DNA of 64,000 nt from Sialis fuliginosa. Its lineage: Eukaryota > Arthropoda > Insecta > Megaloptera > Sialidae. Shown piece after piece: positions 35,498 through 51,784 of this stretch. The position numbers and the translations under genes were made by a program. The first letter of the stretch is position 1. Each line of letters opens with the position of its first letter. The stretch covers positions 34,546,267-34,610,266 of the forward strand of contig OY540809.1 in assembly GCA_961205875.1 (NCBI GenBank). Direction: 5' to 3'. The notes under the pieces were generated by a model. It ran no database searches. It had not been told where the DNA came from and saw only the letters and a list, made by a program, of their open reading frames with translations.

Positions 35498-35699
35498 ATG
35501 TATACTCGTATTGAACTGTACATGTGCTAACAATCAAGCACCAATCATTTAAAAGAATTTTGAATGCGTCGAACAATATTATGCTGCATCATTGCATCAG
35601 TAGGATCTTATTAAATTTTGTAAGGTCCTAGGGTTAATATAATAAGGAACAAAAACCTTTAAACATGTATTCTTTTGTTGAAATTAATTTCACTTAAAA

Positions 35700-35870
35700 A
35701 ATTAATTGTGAATTGTTTTCATTTGTGTGAAATCAGTTTTTTTTAATGTAAAATTATATTTTATTTGTGTGAAATCAGTTTTCGTTAGTGTGAAATTATA
35801 TTTCATTTGTGTGAAATCTGTTTTTGTTAATGTGAAATTATGTTACATAAGTGTGAATTTATACTGTAAT
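35700..35870. repeat. 21-bp satellite array, right arm (inverted)
   Basis: Units tttcattwgtgtgaaa with 5-bp spacers repeat every 21 bp, as the reverse complement of the left-arm array at 32575-32815, with fewer units. Confidence 0.8.
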
Positions 35871-35878
35871 AGGTATAG

Positions 35879-36742
35879 TAGAGGTGTACTGGAATTCAGG
35901 CCGGAACCCACGAAGTTAGAATTGAAGTAAATATTTTAATGCCATTACTATTATATTTTAATATTTTATATGGTATTTATCTAAGAGAATACATTATATT
36001 ATAAAAAATAGTGTTTTCTATATAATCTGTAATTTTACAGCTTTGTTAAATTACTAAATACTAATTACATTTCTAGTGTCAATAACAATAAAACAATATA
36101 ATATAAAAATAATAATAATAATATAATAATAGTGACGTTAAAATATTCACTTTAATAGGCATGATGCCTAATTTTTAAAATCTATTTTATGATGATTTTA
36201 TGTGTCTCCTATTTCCAAAAAAATACTTATTTCTGCAGAAAATAAAGGCTTAATCAGAAAAATTGACTCTTTTAAAACTAATTTTGAATTTGACGCCAAA
36301 ACGCTCGCAGGTGTCATGGCGCATTTGTGACGTCACACCTATGTAAACACTCCTTGTCAACAATAATAAATCCTTGTTCCATCGCTAACGTTTCTCAGTT
36401 TTAGTTTTGGTAACACAAAACTGAGGAAATTGATAATTTAAAACCATAAAATAATTTATAAACAGTGCAGATATTAATAAAACAAAAATGATGTTTACTT
36501 AGCCGTGACGTCATCCACTCTGACTGGTGTTTTATCTAACATGGCGGATTGCTGTATTTTGTGTTTTTATTTTAACAAAAATTATATTAAACTCACTTTT
36601 AATATAAATATAAATACATTTTTTAGAATCTTTTTAACCTATTTCATTATTTAAAATCATAATTTCAGTGATACTTTACTGGCATCATGCCTATTCTACA
36701 TCGTGAGTTCCGGCCGGAATTTTGGACACCTCATTAGATATT
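35879..36742. mobile_element. TIR element containing a nested MITE
   Basis: Left end gaggtgtactggaattcagg with ccggaaccca is inverted at the right end (gagttccggccggaattttg, gacacctc). Almost all of its interior right side is the MITE at 36158-36697. Confidence 0.6.
36158..36697. mobile_element. 540-bp MITE, full copy
   Basis: Ends aataggcatgatgcctaat and ctggcatcatgcctatt are inverted, and the terminal taggcatgatgccta is itself palindromic. The interior includes gtgacgtcatccactctgac. A shortened copy is in aminopeptidase copy A, intron 2. Confidence 0.75.
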
Positions 36743-37034
36743 AATCTAGTATGGAAGTGAAATTACGTTGTTAGCGAGAGTTACATTACTGTCCTACTAT
36801 AGATCTATTGTGATCAATACAGATCTAAATTTTGAGCAAATTAGGTCTAATTTGATCTACGTAGAAATGGATGAATTGAATCCCACCACTTTTGATTTTA
36901 TATAAAGGTATTAAAAAAATTTCAGAAATACACCTAACAAAATAAAAATATTAATTTTTTACTGACAAGAGACAATTAAAATTATTGTAACATTTTTTTA
37001 TAATTGATAAAATCAAAACTATTAAAAGTTGCAT

Positions 37035-37040
37035 TTTATT
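37035..37040 (-). terminator. polyadenylation signal AATAAA for SERAC1
   Basis: tttatt on the plus strand, AATAAA on the minus strand, about 50 nt after the SERAC1 stop codon. The spacing suits a eukaryotic cleavage and polyadenylation signal. Confidence 0.55.
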
Positions 37041-37088
37041 TACACTCTTGAATCAATTCGTACACTTGCTATGAATTTCAACGCATCG

Positions 37089-40000
37089 TCATAATGTTTC
37101 ATCTTTCATTGATTTTAATTCGTTGATTAATTTTATTACTTTCTGATACAGAAAAGATTGCCTACTGGGTGGTTTGCAAATAGATAAATGATCCTGGGAT
37201 ATTTCATAAAATTCACCGATACCAGGATCGGCAGATATTTTATCTACAAATTGCATGTTGAACTTCATTGGTGATATCAAAGTAGATTTAGTTTCAACAA
37301 AACTAATAATATTCATTTTGTGCTGGTTTAATAACTGAAGAAATTTGTCGTGCAGTTTTAACAAATCCGGTGAATCTGTAATGCAAAATAAAATGAATAA
37401 TTTAACTACCATATAAATTTTTCAACTTACTTTCTCTGAGTTCACGAACTTCTACAGAAGGCCACAAAAGTAATGCTGTAGCTTGTTTTAAAGTTGCTAA
37501 TTTTGACCCCTGGTGTGGAGTACTATAAAATACTATTCCTTTTGAATTTCTATACATATTCCTCATTTTCTCATTATTACTTTCCCATGCTATAAAAATA
37601 TACACATTAATTATTATTAGTAGATATTAGAGATCAGATCAGACCTTAAAAAAGTAGCCCAATCCGGTCCGAACCTTTTTTTTTTCGGCCTGGTCCAATC
37701 CGATCCGATTTATATGATTTATATTAAGGTCAGGACCCAGCCCGAACATTACAAACAAAAATTAAGCCCGGTCCGAACCGATCCAAAATTCGGACCGGGA
37801 TAAATTCAGTTCGGATCGGGCTGGACCGGCCTGAACTGATCTCTAGTAGATATAGATGCAGTCAACGGGGTGAGGCAGCCAATTGCTTCTCATTCTCGCA
37901 GCGTTTATTCAAATCGCGCGCCCTCGGTAAAGTAAAGTTTGTATAATAGTTCGTTCTAGTTGCCAAAATTTGGTAGTTATGGCTGCCGCGATTTGACAGG
38001 ACTGGCGTCATTTGTGAAAAAGTACTTGCTGAAGTAACATTTTTGTGAGTTACTTTTTTTATCATTTGTGTTTGGGTTGCATAAAAAAAAGTCAGGTAAG
38101 TGTTTTCCGCAGTAAAATTTCGTGCTGAACACGATAAGATGGTTGGTTTTTCGATATCTTGAATATTTTGGGTTTTGTGAATTTTTAATTTTTTTAACTA
38201 CTCGTGGGGTGACGTAGCCAACGTGAAATTATTTTGGATTTTTTTTTGCATTTCAGCATCATGGTGCGCAAGTATAAGCGAAAAACGAAGCGTGTATTTC
38301 AAAATCGACGAATAAATTTATGTTTTTTAATGTTTAGATCAAATTATAAAGTTTCTAATCGGGACACTAATATTCAAGGCTCGACTTGCACTTAAGCTTT
38401 GTAACAATAAAAGTTCCATCAAAATCAGTTCAGTAATTCGTGTCAAATAGATTGTTTAATACCATTAATATATTTTTTTACTTTTCTTTCGAGCTCATAA
38501 AATAATGCAAATGTTCTTTATTAAGTCCAAAATGATTTATAAAGAACATCTGCATTATTATATTTTGTGAATTTCAACTTTGTGCGCCATCTAATGACTA
38601 TTGAAACATTTGGCTGCCTCACCTCACGTTTTTGCAGATAAACGGATGAACGGTTGTAGAAACTATCATATGCAAGCTAAGTCAAAATGTTCTTTGGCGA
38701 TTTTGTAGCCAAAGAATCAAGCTTTCCAACGACACCTTGCACTTGACGATATCTCTTCAAACGAGTGCTCTGCAAGCCGAAATGTGCCGTCTTGGCTGCT
38801 ACACTACATTTAATAATTTTTTTTTAATTTACCTTTGACGAGCATATTTTTCACTAACAATCCACCCATCGAATGAGTTATCCATAATATAGGTCTTGTC
38901 CCAATACCGGATTTGATTAACTTATTCATTATCTCCTCACTTCTTTCATTCAAATTGGATTTGACCTTTTCTTCAGGACACATCGGAGCCCATAATGATA
39001 AATTAGTTTCATAATTAACTCCTATTATTCTAAGACCACCACAATCTTTAGGAAGCCAATCACGAGGCCAGCATTGTGAATAATTATTTAGATCTGAGCA
39101 GATGTCACGGGTACATCTAAACATTTATAAATATTTGTTTCATTAACAATCAAATAATTTATATAATTTTTAACATACATAGAGTTCAAATAATTTTCAC
39201 CATTTTCTCGCATAGCTGACACAGGTATATCATCTAATACGATTTCAAATTCTTTACCAATTTTGTCCCACTCTTTTTGTATGTGTTCTTCTACATCTTT
39301 TAAAAAATCTGATGTATGATGATCACTAATTTTTTTTGGTATATTATATTCTTCACATGCACTTGTAATACTTTCTGTAAAAATGTACAATAGGTACTTG
39401 TATATTTCTTAACTAATTGTGTAAACAACTTTATGCAAATATCAAAGCACAATAAAGGAAACAGGATAAAACAAGTACAAAACATGCAATAATTTCATTA
39501 TTTGAACTGTTCAGAAGTCAGAGTGACTAACTCTATATTACAATAAAAATATATATAGTGAGAAAATCGAAACAAAATTTTCAAACCTGGTGTTTTTTTA
39601 TTTTTATTTTTTCGGTTCCGCAGGCCTATGTTTTAGTTTTGGATCAAAAGTTAATTGTCCCAAAATTTCAAACTCATAGAACAAACCTGTGGACTGCGCA
39701 AACCGAGTCTTTTTCTCATTTGATTAACATGGGAAAAATTACTTTTTTACTTATGCATGAATATCTCATTGAAAATTTTTTTTATTTTAATTTCTTACAG
39801 CAGCATATCATAGATAATTAAATTTCTTACAAAAAAGATCCCGAGTGCTCAATTCATAGATCAAATATTTTTAAAGTTATGTTTGTTTAAACATTATCAT
39901 AAAAAGTAAAATCCAATTTTTATAATTTTTAAACAAACATTGCTTAAAATTTATTGGATTTATGAATTGAGCACTTAATTCTTTACAAAATATTCCCCTA

Positions 40001-42540
40001 AAAAATTTTCAAAAAAAAAATTTTTTCAACGAGATATTCACGCGTAAGTAAAAAAGTAATTTTTTCCATGTTAATCAAATGGGAAAAAGACTCGGTTTGC
40101 GCCGTTTACAGGTTTGATCTATGAGTCTGAAATTTTGGGACAGTTAACTTTTGATCCAAAACTAAAACAGGTTTGCGGGACCGAAAAAATAAAAATAAAA
40201 AAAACACCCTATTGTTTATGTATACTTTGGCTTCTGAATAGTTTTTATATTAGAGCAGGGCTGGCCAACCTGCAGCGTTCTTTTGTGCAGCTCACAGCCA
40301 CATTTGCACAAATTATATTTAATAACGTTTTTTAACTATCGGGTTATTTTAATATACTTTATGCGGTTTTTAGCCGTCATTAACGCACATTTTTTAGTGC
40401 ACGAACGCTGACCATTACAATTTGTACACATGTATCCAATTCCGAAATGTGGCTGTTTCACAATTAAAGTATATTTAAAATACGACCAGTTGAGTTTATA
40501 AAACGGCGCGGCGAAAAACCTCCCGTGCATTCGTAGCGTTGTACAAAATCGTAAATATCTCGGCTCCTACATGTGATAGGTGGTAAATTTTTTTTCCTTA
40601 CACCTCCAATATGTTTTTCTCCAGCCAAATATCAAATGAGACCAATTACAACCCTTCATCTGTGACGGGAGGTGAAATATTGAATGTTCAAAATCCTATG
40701 ATAATTTACTTAACTTTTTTATGCTAATGTATTTAAGGGTTGAGGGATGAATGGTTAAAACTATTGTTATAAATCTATTGGCGTCTTTATATCTAATTTC
40801 TGTAAATGAAGGTGACTAGAAAAAGAATTCAATAAGTACGAAATTCGTTGTAAAGTCAGATATCGAAAAAATAATGAAAAAAAATTTTGAATTATTATTT
40901 ATGTGCGGCCTCGAATAATTTTAGGTTGTCTATGCGGCCCGTGGAGCAATTAGGGTTGGCCAGGCCTGTATTAGAGCAACATTCTGAACATAAAACATAA
41001 AAACTAAATTACTTAAACATGCACAAAAGCAATGGACTCAATATTAATTCAGGAATACATGAAATCTGGAATAAAAGGTAAGGTTGTTAATTTTTAGAAA
41101 ATATTTCAAGCAGGGTAAATGCTGCAACCAATATTTTATAAAAAAGATCTTACCATCACTGTCTGCTGTCTTACCAAGCAAACCTAATGTATCTTGCTCT
41201 TTATCTCTCTGTCTCCAAGTGAAGAATACTCCCCCCAACAAACCATGCACTAAAACTACATCAATTTCCGGCCTTTGCGCAGCACGATATATGGGATGCA
41301 ATAAGTAAATGTTCCGTGCATATTTTACATTTACTTTATCGTCGGAATCTAAATTTACAAGAGCATGTGCTGCAGGGATTGATATTCGAATATCTGGATG
41401 TTGAATCCATTTTGCTAGTACACCAATCCAACCTTTAATAAAAATAATTTTAAAACAACTGTTTTCAAATCATATGAAAATTATTTTATACCTGAATGAA
41501 AAAGCTCTTCTGTATATTCTGGATAATTTGATATAGCTGCCATAATTCTGGCAAGTATCATTATGATTTCATCATTATTTTGAAATTTCTGTTGAATTTC
41601 CATTAATAGCGGCAGTCCTTGTAATTTAACTATATCTCTGGCATTATCACCGATAGTCACATGGTGTAAAATTGTTTTTAAACAATAGGGTAATACATCG
41701 TTTTCATTTTGCATTTTTTTGGCAATTTCTACGGAAGTACTGTCGTTATCAACAATCTGACTTTTGTCCTATAAAAATGCAAAATATTATCTGTAACTAA
41801 AAAATGTACTTGGAGTCACATAGTCAACACTAAAAGCGTTAAATTAAATAATTTCATATTATTAACTTTTAATTCAATATGTACTTATAGAAATATACAT
41901 ACATGAAACATTTTACTGATGCAATATGTTAAACACGGATGCTTAGAATGATTGTCAAGCATAATTATAAAATTTTTAATAGTTTTCATTATATTTTCCA
42001 GATTTGGGTTTTTAATACCATTTGGTGGATCTAGAAATAATCTTAAATCGACAGTTTTATTTCGTGCTAATCCAATTGCAGTTCGAGAATCACAATTTTC
42101 TGCTAATACTTTAAAATTCCAATCTTGAAGTGTTTTTACTTTAGCTAAATCTCTTACTGCCTTTAATCTGTGAGTACGATCAGATGATTTTGTCATTCCT
42201 AATAATCTATTACAGTATAATATTGTCATTAAATTCCATATACTTGAAAACGATGACATAGAATATTGTTCATCATTTATGTATATGTAGGACGAGCTCG
42301 AAGAACTTCTTTTCGATTCAAGATCCAGTCGTTCTAATAATTTTGAATCAAAGCTATTATCTAATATGTATTTTGTTTTCCTAATTTCATAAATCGTTAT
42401 ACCAAAACTGTACAAAAATATATAAATATTAAATTATGAATGTTTCATACTTATTTACTGACAACTAACCATGTTGTTAAAATAAGTCCAACTGTAGAAG
42501 CTACAACTTCAAAAACCTTTCTACCTTGTGATTTTATCAT
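37089..42540 (-). CDS. SERAC1: SERAC1, complete eight-exon gene
   Basis: Exons 42540-42470, 42407-41903, 41768-41492, 41432-41154, 39374-39179, 39116-38833, 37589-37431 and 37375-37089 join in frame to 685 aa, close to the vertebrate protein (about 650 aa). SERAC1 is a lipase-fold protein of the mitochondria/ER contact zone, required for phosphatidylglycerol remodelling and cholesterol trafficking. Residues about 9-31 (VFEVVASTVGLIL) form a hydrophobic anchor. The middle is helical and armadillo-like. The hydrolase starts at VVLVHGLLGGVFFTWRQRD; the nucleophile Ser lies in ITHSMGGLLVKNM, and DHLSICKP carries the probable triad His. Intron 5 is only 62 bp, while introns 4 and 6 hold several MITEs. 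The gene is divergent from eRF1; the two start codons are about 830 bp apart. A plus-strand paralogue of its last exons lies at 21.0-25.6 kb. Confidence 0.88.
37628..37845. mobile_element. 218-bp hAT-type MITE in SERAC1 intron 6
   Basis: Ends tagagatcagatcagacc and ggcctgaactgatctcta are inverted and flanked on both sides by gtagatat (37620-37627 and 37846-37853), a perfect 8-bp duplication. The interior is a run of gatcgg, tccgatc and cggaccgg motifs. Confidence 0.8.
37862..38630. mobile_element. TIR element in SERAC1 intron 6
   Basis: The left end ggggtgaggcagccaattg and the right end catttggctgcctcacctc are inverted. A third variant of the motif (ggggtgacgtagccaacgtg) lies inside near 38207. 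No coding capacity. Confidence 0.5.
39588..40209. mobile_element. foldback MITE, copy 2 of 3, in SERAC1 intron 4
   Basis: Ends ggtgtttttttatttttatt and aaataaaaaaaacacc, with cggttccgcaggcc inside the left end and ggtttgcgggaccg inside the right. Arms of about 240 bp are inverted. No clear target duplication. Confidence 0.75.
40256..40968. mobile_element. 713-bp hAT-type MITE in SERAC1 intron 4
   Basis: Ends cagggctggccaacc and gggttggccaggcctg are inverted, flanked on both sides by tattagag (40248-40255 and 40969-40976), a perfect 8-bp duplication. The interior includes part of the 1376-1640 repeat. Confidence 0.85.
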
Positions 42541-43372
42541 ATTGACGTTTCATAAATATGTCAATTTAAAATCCATTGTTGTGTTAAAAATAACCTGTGA
42601 AATGTCAAAAAATTAATTCTGTTTCAAAAAAATTATCAAATATTTAATCAAATTATGAGCGCTTTACCGTAATTATCATAAAATAAAATGTAAAGGGGAA
42701 AAAACGAAAAAGTTAATGATTAATTAATTTTATTAACAGTATAACTGCCATCTGTGACTGCCATGTAGGTAAATTAGTAACCATACAAGTACATAGATTT
42801 AGATTGGTAAATATTCTTGATTTTTTTAACATTTAAATAAAAATTAATTTAAAAAGATTTTATAAAACTATTAATTTGAGTATTAGTGAAGTATTTAATG
42901 GAATTACGAAACCTGCCTTACATTTCTCTTTTCAATAAAATGCAACCTTATGATAGAAAGAACGCAACTTTTCTGTTGACTTCAGTTTACCAAACTTGAC
43001 AAATATAAATACACTATGAAAATGTTGCAGCAATTGTGTGACGTTGACTTGTTTGCAGTTTGCAGGTTTGCTGTTCCTTTTTGTACCTTGTCCGTCGAAG
43101 CACATGGCACGTTGTCCAGTGCGACGGAAAAAGATGTATTTATTTGTTTGAACGTGTAGTTAAATTTATATATGTTATATAAATAAACAATGACATCTAG
43201 AGAATAAGTTAAAACACTAATTGGAAAATTAAAAATAAGTGACTCACTACATTTGCACGTCGCAAGTTGAAGTTTACGCCATTTTTATTCGATCCGTATT
43301 TTCATATCGTAAGCTACTTAATTAAAAGAAATCAGTTTTGTGTTCATTTCGTTGTTAAAAACCAAGTGAAAA
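42541..43372. promoter_or_regulatory. divergent SERAC1 / eRF1 promoter region
   Basis: The start codons of SERAC1 (minus) and eRF1 (plus) face away from each other across about 830 bp without mobile elements, the longest such stretch near these genes. It must hold both promoters and 5' UTRs. A GC-richer patch at about 43025-43135 (cagtgcgacgg) could mark the eRF1 start region. No TATA box is clear. Confidence 0.5.
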
Positions 43373-47267
<3,895 letters not shown>

Positions 47268-47799
47268 ATAATAAAAAATATACGGAATTTCTAGACCAAT
47301 CAGCTACAGTTTGTTTACTGCCATCCATCCAGCAGTGACCTTTCCAATTTAGTAGAGTACATCCCATTTTGATAATAAAAAACAAATTCTAAAAAATATG
47401 TAACAAATATATTAACCTTTGTAACACATAACTGATGTTTGAGCGGTGTAAAAGCACACCCCCGATTGTAAGAAGCTGTGAAATATATCTAAATTGAACA
47501 CGGAATTTAATTGTTTATATGGTGCGTTTTCACGAATGAATGATACATCCTGAACATTTGGTTATGTTTGACATCTATTCTTTGAACAACAGTTTGTTTA
47601 ACTTGAACGATATAAAATAGAGATGGTGCCATTTTTTACTATGTTGAGTGTTATGAAGGTTAAACGTCACAATTTTGTCCCTTTCTCCAATTATAAAGTG
47701 GCTTTGTAAATAACGTAAATTTTTATTATATTGAGCTTTATTTACAGCTCGATTAAAACACTAATTCAAAAAGTACAAACACATGCATATTATTTTAAC

Positions 47800-47815
47800 A
47801 ATAAAGTCCAATAAA
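47800..47815 (+). terminator. polyadenylation signals for eRF1 distal form
   Basis: Two AATAAA hexamers (47800-47805 and 47810-47815) lie about 535 nt after the distal stop codon. Confidence 0.5.
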
Positions 47816-48271
47816 TATATAAAATAATAGACTTGTTTTGTAGTCATTATTTTACACTGATATAAAAATAAATATTGAGTGAATTTCTCTACTTACCTAT
47901 AACAATTATAATTAATATTTTTATTCAAGAATCAAGTTGTCTACAATGATAATTATTTTAGGTGTTAATATTACAACTCTTCTTGATTATTAAATAGAAA
48001 AGATGATATTAGAATTAATATAAAAGTTATTAACATTTTTATTATACAATTACACCTGTATGGAAGATTAATGGAGGGATTTTTATCAGCTACTTATTGC
48101 TTTATTACTAATATTCTAAAAATCATTAGTAGAAGTGTAAGTACCGGTAACAAAATATAAATCATTTTTATTTTTATTTGGCGCTCATTTCAGTTTATTA
48201 TAGTACTATCTGTAATGTTAGCAGTAGGTTATTAAACGACATTTAAAAGATATTTTCATTAATATGAAGTA
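47816..48271. other. non-genic, nothing recognised
   Basis: AT-rich spacer between the eRF1 3' end and the next repeat. Confidence 0.35.
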
Positions 48272-48829
48272 CAGGGGTCAAAAAATCAGTAAAAAGTAAG
48301 TTTTTTGTAACCTGGTCAGTTAAAGTCAGTTTTTTGGAAAAATGGTCAGTTTTTTGGGTTTGGCACTCAAAGTTTTCACATCGGAGCCATATTTATCGTG
48401 AAAAAACTTACTATTTGACTTCAAAACGACACAATTAACGTGAAAAATATATTCCAATTATAAATGATGTTCTATTTTCTTTACTTATTTGTATTGTTTA
48501 TTATCAACTTTTAGAAGATATTTTATGACATAATTATAATGTATGTATACGTGAACATATAAACAACATAATCTCACCCTAGCACTGGCTATGCCAAGTT
48601 TAGTGAGAAAAATGAACAAAACTGAACTGTAATGTTTGTTACTTTTGTTATGAACATAATAAAAAGAGGGAAAGGGTTGGCTATGGGGATGGTGGAGGCC
48701 AATAATTATAAAAGTATTTTTTTAATACATAACACCTACATTTTTAACTCGGTTCAGATAGTCAGTATTTTTAGATTTCTGTGTCAGTAAAATCAGTATT
48801 TTTGAACACTGAACTTGTTTCGACCCCTG
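48272..48829. mobile_element. hAT-like MITE with CAGGGGTC ends
   Basis: Ends caggggtcaaaaaatcagta and ttgtttcgacccctg are short inverted repeats. The arms also share repeats of the form tcagttttt and gtcagtaaaatcagta. No exact target duplication could be read. Confidence 0.5.
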
Positions 48830-49069
48830 AAAGTATAGAAATCATAACCCAGATCTCACTTTGCATTCTTGAAAAACACTACATACTGAAATGATGCAAA
48901 TGGTTTATTTCCTTTAATAGCTATGTCAACGCAGTAAAAGTGGTTATCTGATTTTTGTCTTTGATTGTTTTACAATGCAATGTGGGGTTTAAGTGAATAT
49001 TAAATAAACAAAGTTATAAATTGTTTTTATGAACAGTTTGTACCCTTGTGTATTCTGCAAAACATACAC

Positions 49070-49960
49070 TTATCCAAAAAATTAAAGGAACAAACAATTA
49101 CAACTTTTTTTTAAGTGTTTTTTGAAGAGCTGTATCTGTGAAAAATGATCATATCCAAATTTTAAAAAAAGCGTTTTAAAGCTTCAAGTAGTTTTGAGAT
49201 TTTTTAGCATAATTTTTTTTTAGTTACGGTTATCGTGCAGTCATAAGAAATAATGGGACACAAAAATTTTTTTATTTTTTAAATTTTTTTTAAGGGTCCG
49301 CGGACTCGGGACATTTTTTTTCAGTTAAATCAATGCATTGGTCAGTTAGCTTGTTTATTCAGCTTTAATTTGTTTTTTTTTGGTCACTCAATTTTTTTTT
49401 GCCGAGATATCTGACTAAATGAAAAATGATTCTTTTGTCTTCGATCATCAATATATCAGGAACTAATGATTAAATAGTAAATTTAAGGGCAGTTTTTAAA
49501 ACTTGAATAGATTTCCTACAAGACCCTTGACTATTAGAAAAAAATTTTTTTTTTACTCACCACTAGTTTGAAAAAGTACAAAAAATGACTTTTTATGGTC
49601 TTTTAATAAATCTATTGCTACTTTACAAATATTGATGGGAAAACTAATGTTGCCAGGTGTTTTTACAGCTTAATGTACCCCCAACAGTCCTGTAAATTTT
49701 GAAATTGATTCATCGAACCATTTTTCCGGACCGATTGATCAAATTTTGCTTGCGTTTTAATTTTTGTCTTGCACTATTTCTTATGATTACGCGATAACCG
49801 TAACTCAAAAAAAAAAATTATGCTAAAAATCTCAAAACTAGAAACCTGAAGCTTTAAAATGCTTTTTTTTTTTTCGATACGACCATTTTCCACAGAGATA
49901 CAGCTCTTCAAAAAACACTTAAAAAAAAGTTGTAATTTTTTTGGATAATTGTACAATACT
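49070..49960. mobile_element. palindromic element, about 190-bp arms
   Basis: Left arm (tatccaaaaaattaaagg, aagtgttttttgaagagctg, tagttacggttatcgtg) is inverted at the right (gcgataaccgtaac, atacagctcttcaaaaaaca, tttggataa). The loop of about 500 bp has no gene. Confidence 0.7.
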
Positions 49961-50510
49961 TGACGGATTCTCGTTTTGATGTCGTATTACAGAAATTTAA
50001 TAAAAGGTAAGATAAGAAATTCACTCGGTGTTGGGAATTAAGATTCATTGCTTTTATGGATGATATTTGTAAACCAGAAGCCTTATTTGTAAAGGCAACT
50101 TATTGTAGGTGAATGTATAATAATAAGTTATTATTATGAATGGTTCAGGTTTTTTTTGTAGTGAATAAAACTTAACTTTAAAAAAACTTGACTGATTTTA
50201 GTAAATTAATATTTCTGAATGATCGTTTTAATATTTATTGACTGCTTGGGAAGATCTTCAGTTAATAATATTTTCACTAGTAAATGAAAACAACATACCG
50301 ACTGATTTTTAATAGTCGATTAAAGTATATTAATATAATATCTGATCGGAAAAAATGTATTAACTATACAGTAAATATTGTACTTTTTATTTTAATTATT
50401 TCTGAAGGTTAATTGTTGATATTTCTTTTTAATTATGTTCAAATGATTTAGATTTTATTAAAGTGTATTTCGAAAATATGTGTTATTATTACTTAATTTA
50501 ATATAAATAC

Positions 50511-50858
50511 CAGGGCTTCGAACCGGAACTGAACCAAAAACCGTTATTTTTTGCCGGAACAGAACCGAAATGAAATAACGGTTTTTTCGGTTCAATACAT
50601 ATTAAAATACGTGGTTAACATGATCTTATTTCCCACTTCAATTGTCGTTCGGATATCATACAAGTACCATAAAATATTCTAAATTATGGTAGAAAAAACT
50701 TTTTTAATACAAATAATTTTTTTTTTAATTAATCACTCGGAGCTGAACCAAAAACCGTTATTTTTTGCGGAACGAAAACCTGAACCGAACCGAAATATAT
50801 TTTTTTACTCGAACCAGAACGAAAACCGAAACGAAAAAAATAACGGTTCGAAGCCCTG
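50511..50858. mobile_element. 348-bp hAT-type MITE with perfect 8-bp duplication
   Basis: Ends cagggcttcgaaccgg and ggttcgaagccctg are inverted, flanked on both sides by ataaatac (50503-50510 and 50859-50866). It is the best preserved of three copies in the window. Confidence 0.85.
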
Positions 50859-51187
50859 ATAAATACTTTAAATGGTCACTAAATAAATCTTTAATAAAAA
50901 TGTATTTATTAAATTACATATTCATAAAATAACTATTTTAATGATTTAAAACGTAAAATTAAAATTGAAGAAAACATTTTAAAGTAGGTATTCTTGAAAA
51001 TAAAAAACCTGCAAGTATTTTTAAATGAAAGGTACAGTATAAAATAAAATTAATAAATTTTTTTGATAAGTATTAACTATTTTCAAATTTTATCAAAAAT
51101 CTTATGAATTCTTAATAATAGAAATATAGTATGATAATAATTTGCCATAAACTTACCAACCGTTTAATGTGGTAAAAACTTAATAAT

Positions 51188-51530
51188 TGGTCACGTTCAC
51201 AACTGAACAACGAGCTTTAATTGGTTGATTCATGGAACCAGAAATTAAAAGAATGTCATTTTTTAAGCGTGTAAGGAAGTGAGAAAGAAGTAACTAGTAA
51301 GAGATAGAAATTAGTGACCAGGCTAACCAAAGAACTTTTATGTTCACTTCATGTTGAGCGTTTCTGTCAGAACACTAGTTTCTATCTCTTTATGGTTACT
51401 TCTTTCTCACTTCCTTACACGCTTAAAAAATGACATTCTTTAAATTTCTCGTACATTCCACCAGAAATTCCATGAATCAACCAATCAAAGCTCGTTGTTC
51501 ACTGTTTTTGGTCAGTCGTGAACGGAACCA
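51188..51530. mobile_element. palindromic MITE
   Basis: Left arm (cacgttcac, gaacaacgagctttaattgg, agaatgtcattttttaagcg) is inverted at the right (cgcttaaaaaatgacattct, ccaatcaaagctcgttgttc, gtcgtgaacggaacc). Arms are about 150 bp. Confidence 0.7.
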
Positions 51531-51784
51531 TTGATATCAATTACATACATACATACATTTTGTATTTAATGAAAAGTCTATAATTATAATTTTCTGGCTT
51601 AATATTTACAAAAAATGATTTAATTAGAAATAAATATGTATATTAATAGATATGTTTTTGTATTGAAAGAAAATTTTATACATTTTAAAAATTTTTGCGA
51701 TATTTAGTGCATATCTACTTTTAAATTATTAGTTGTGCCAATTTAATTTGTACAGATGTTACATAAATTATGTATAATGATTAC

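Larger units (their letters stand above)
32384..36866. mobile_element. 4.5-kb foldback element with satellite arms, heavily nested
   Basis: Outer ends near tacgtagatttaaatttt and aatttgatctacgtag are inverted and rich in agatct. Moving inward, ctatacc, ttacagta and tcacacttatg near 32550-32590 are inverted at 35850-35885. The 21-bp satellites lie inverted at 32575-32815 and 35700-35870. Sequences around 34093-34140 (gcatcataatatcgttcgac) are inverted at 35570-35625. The original element is interrupted by at least four insertions, listed separately. No transposase was seen. Confidence 0.6.
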
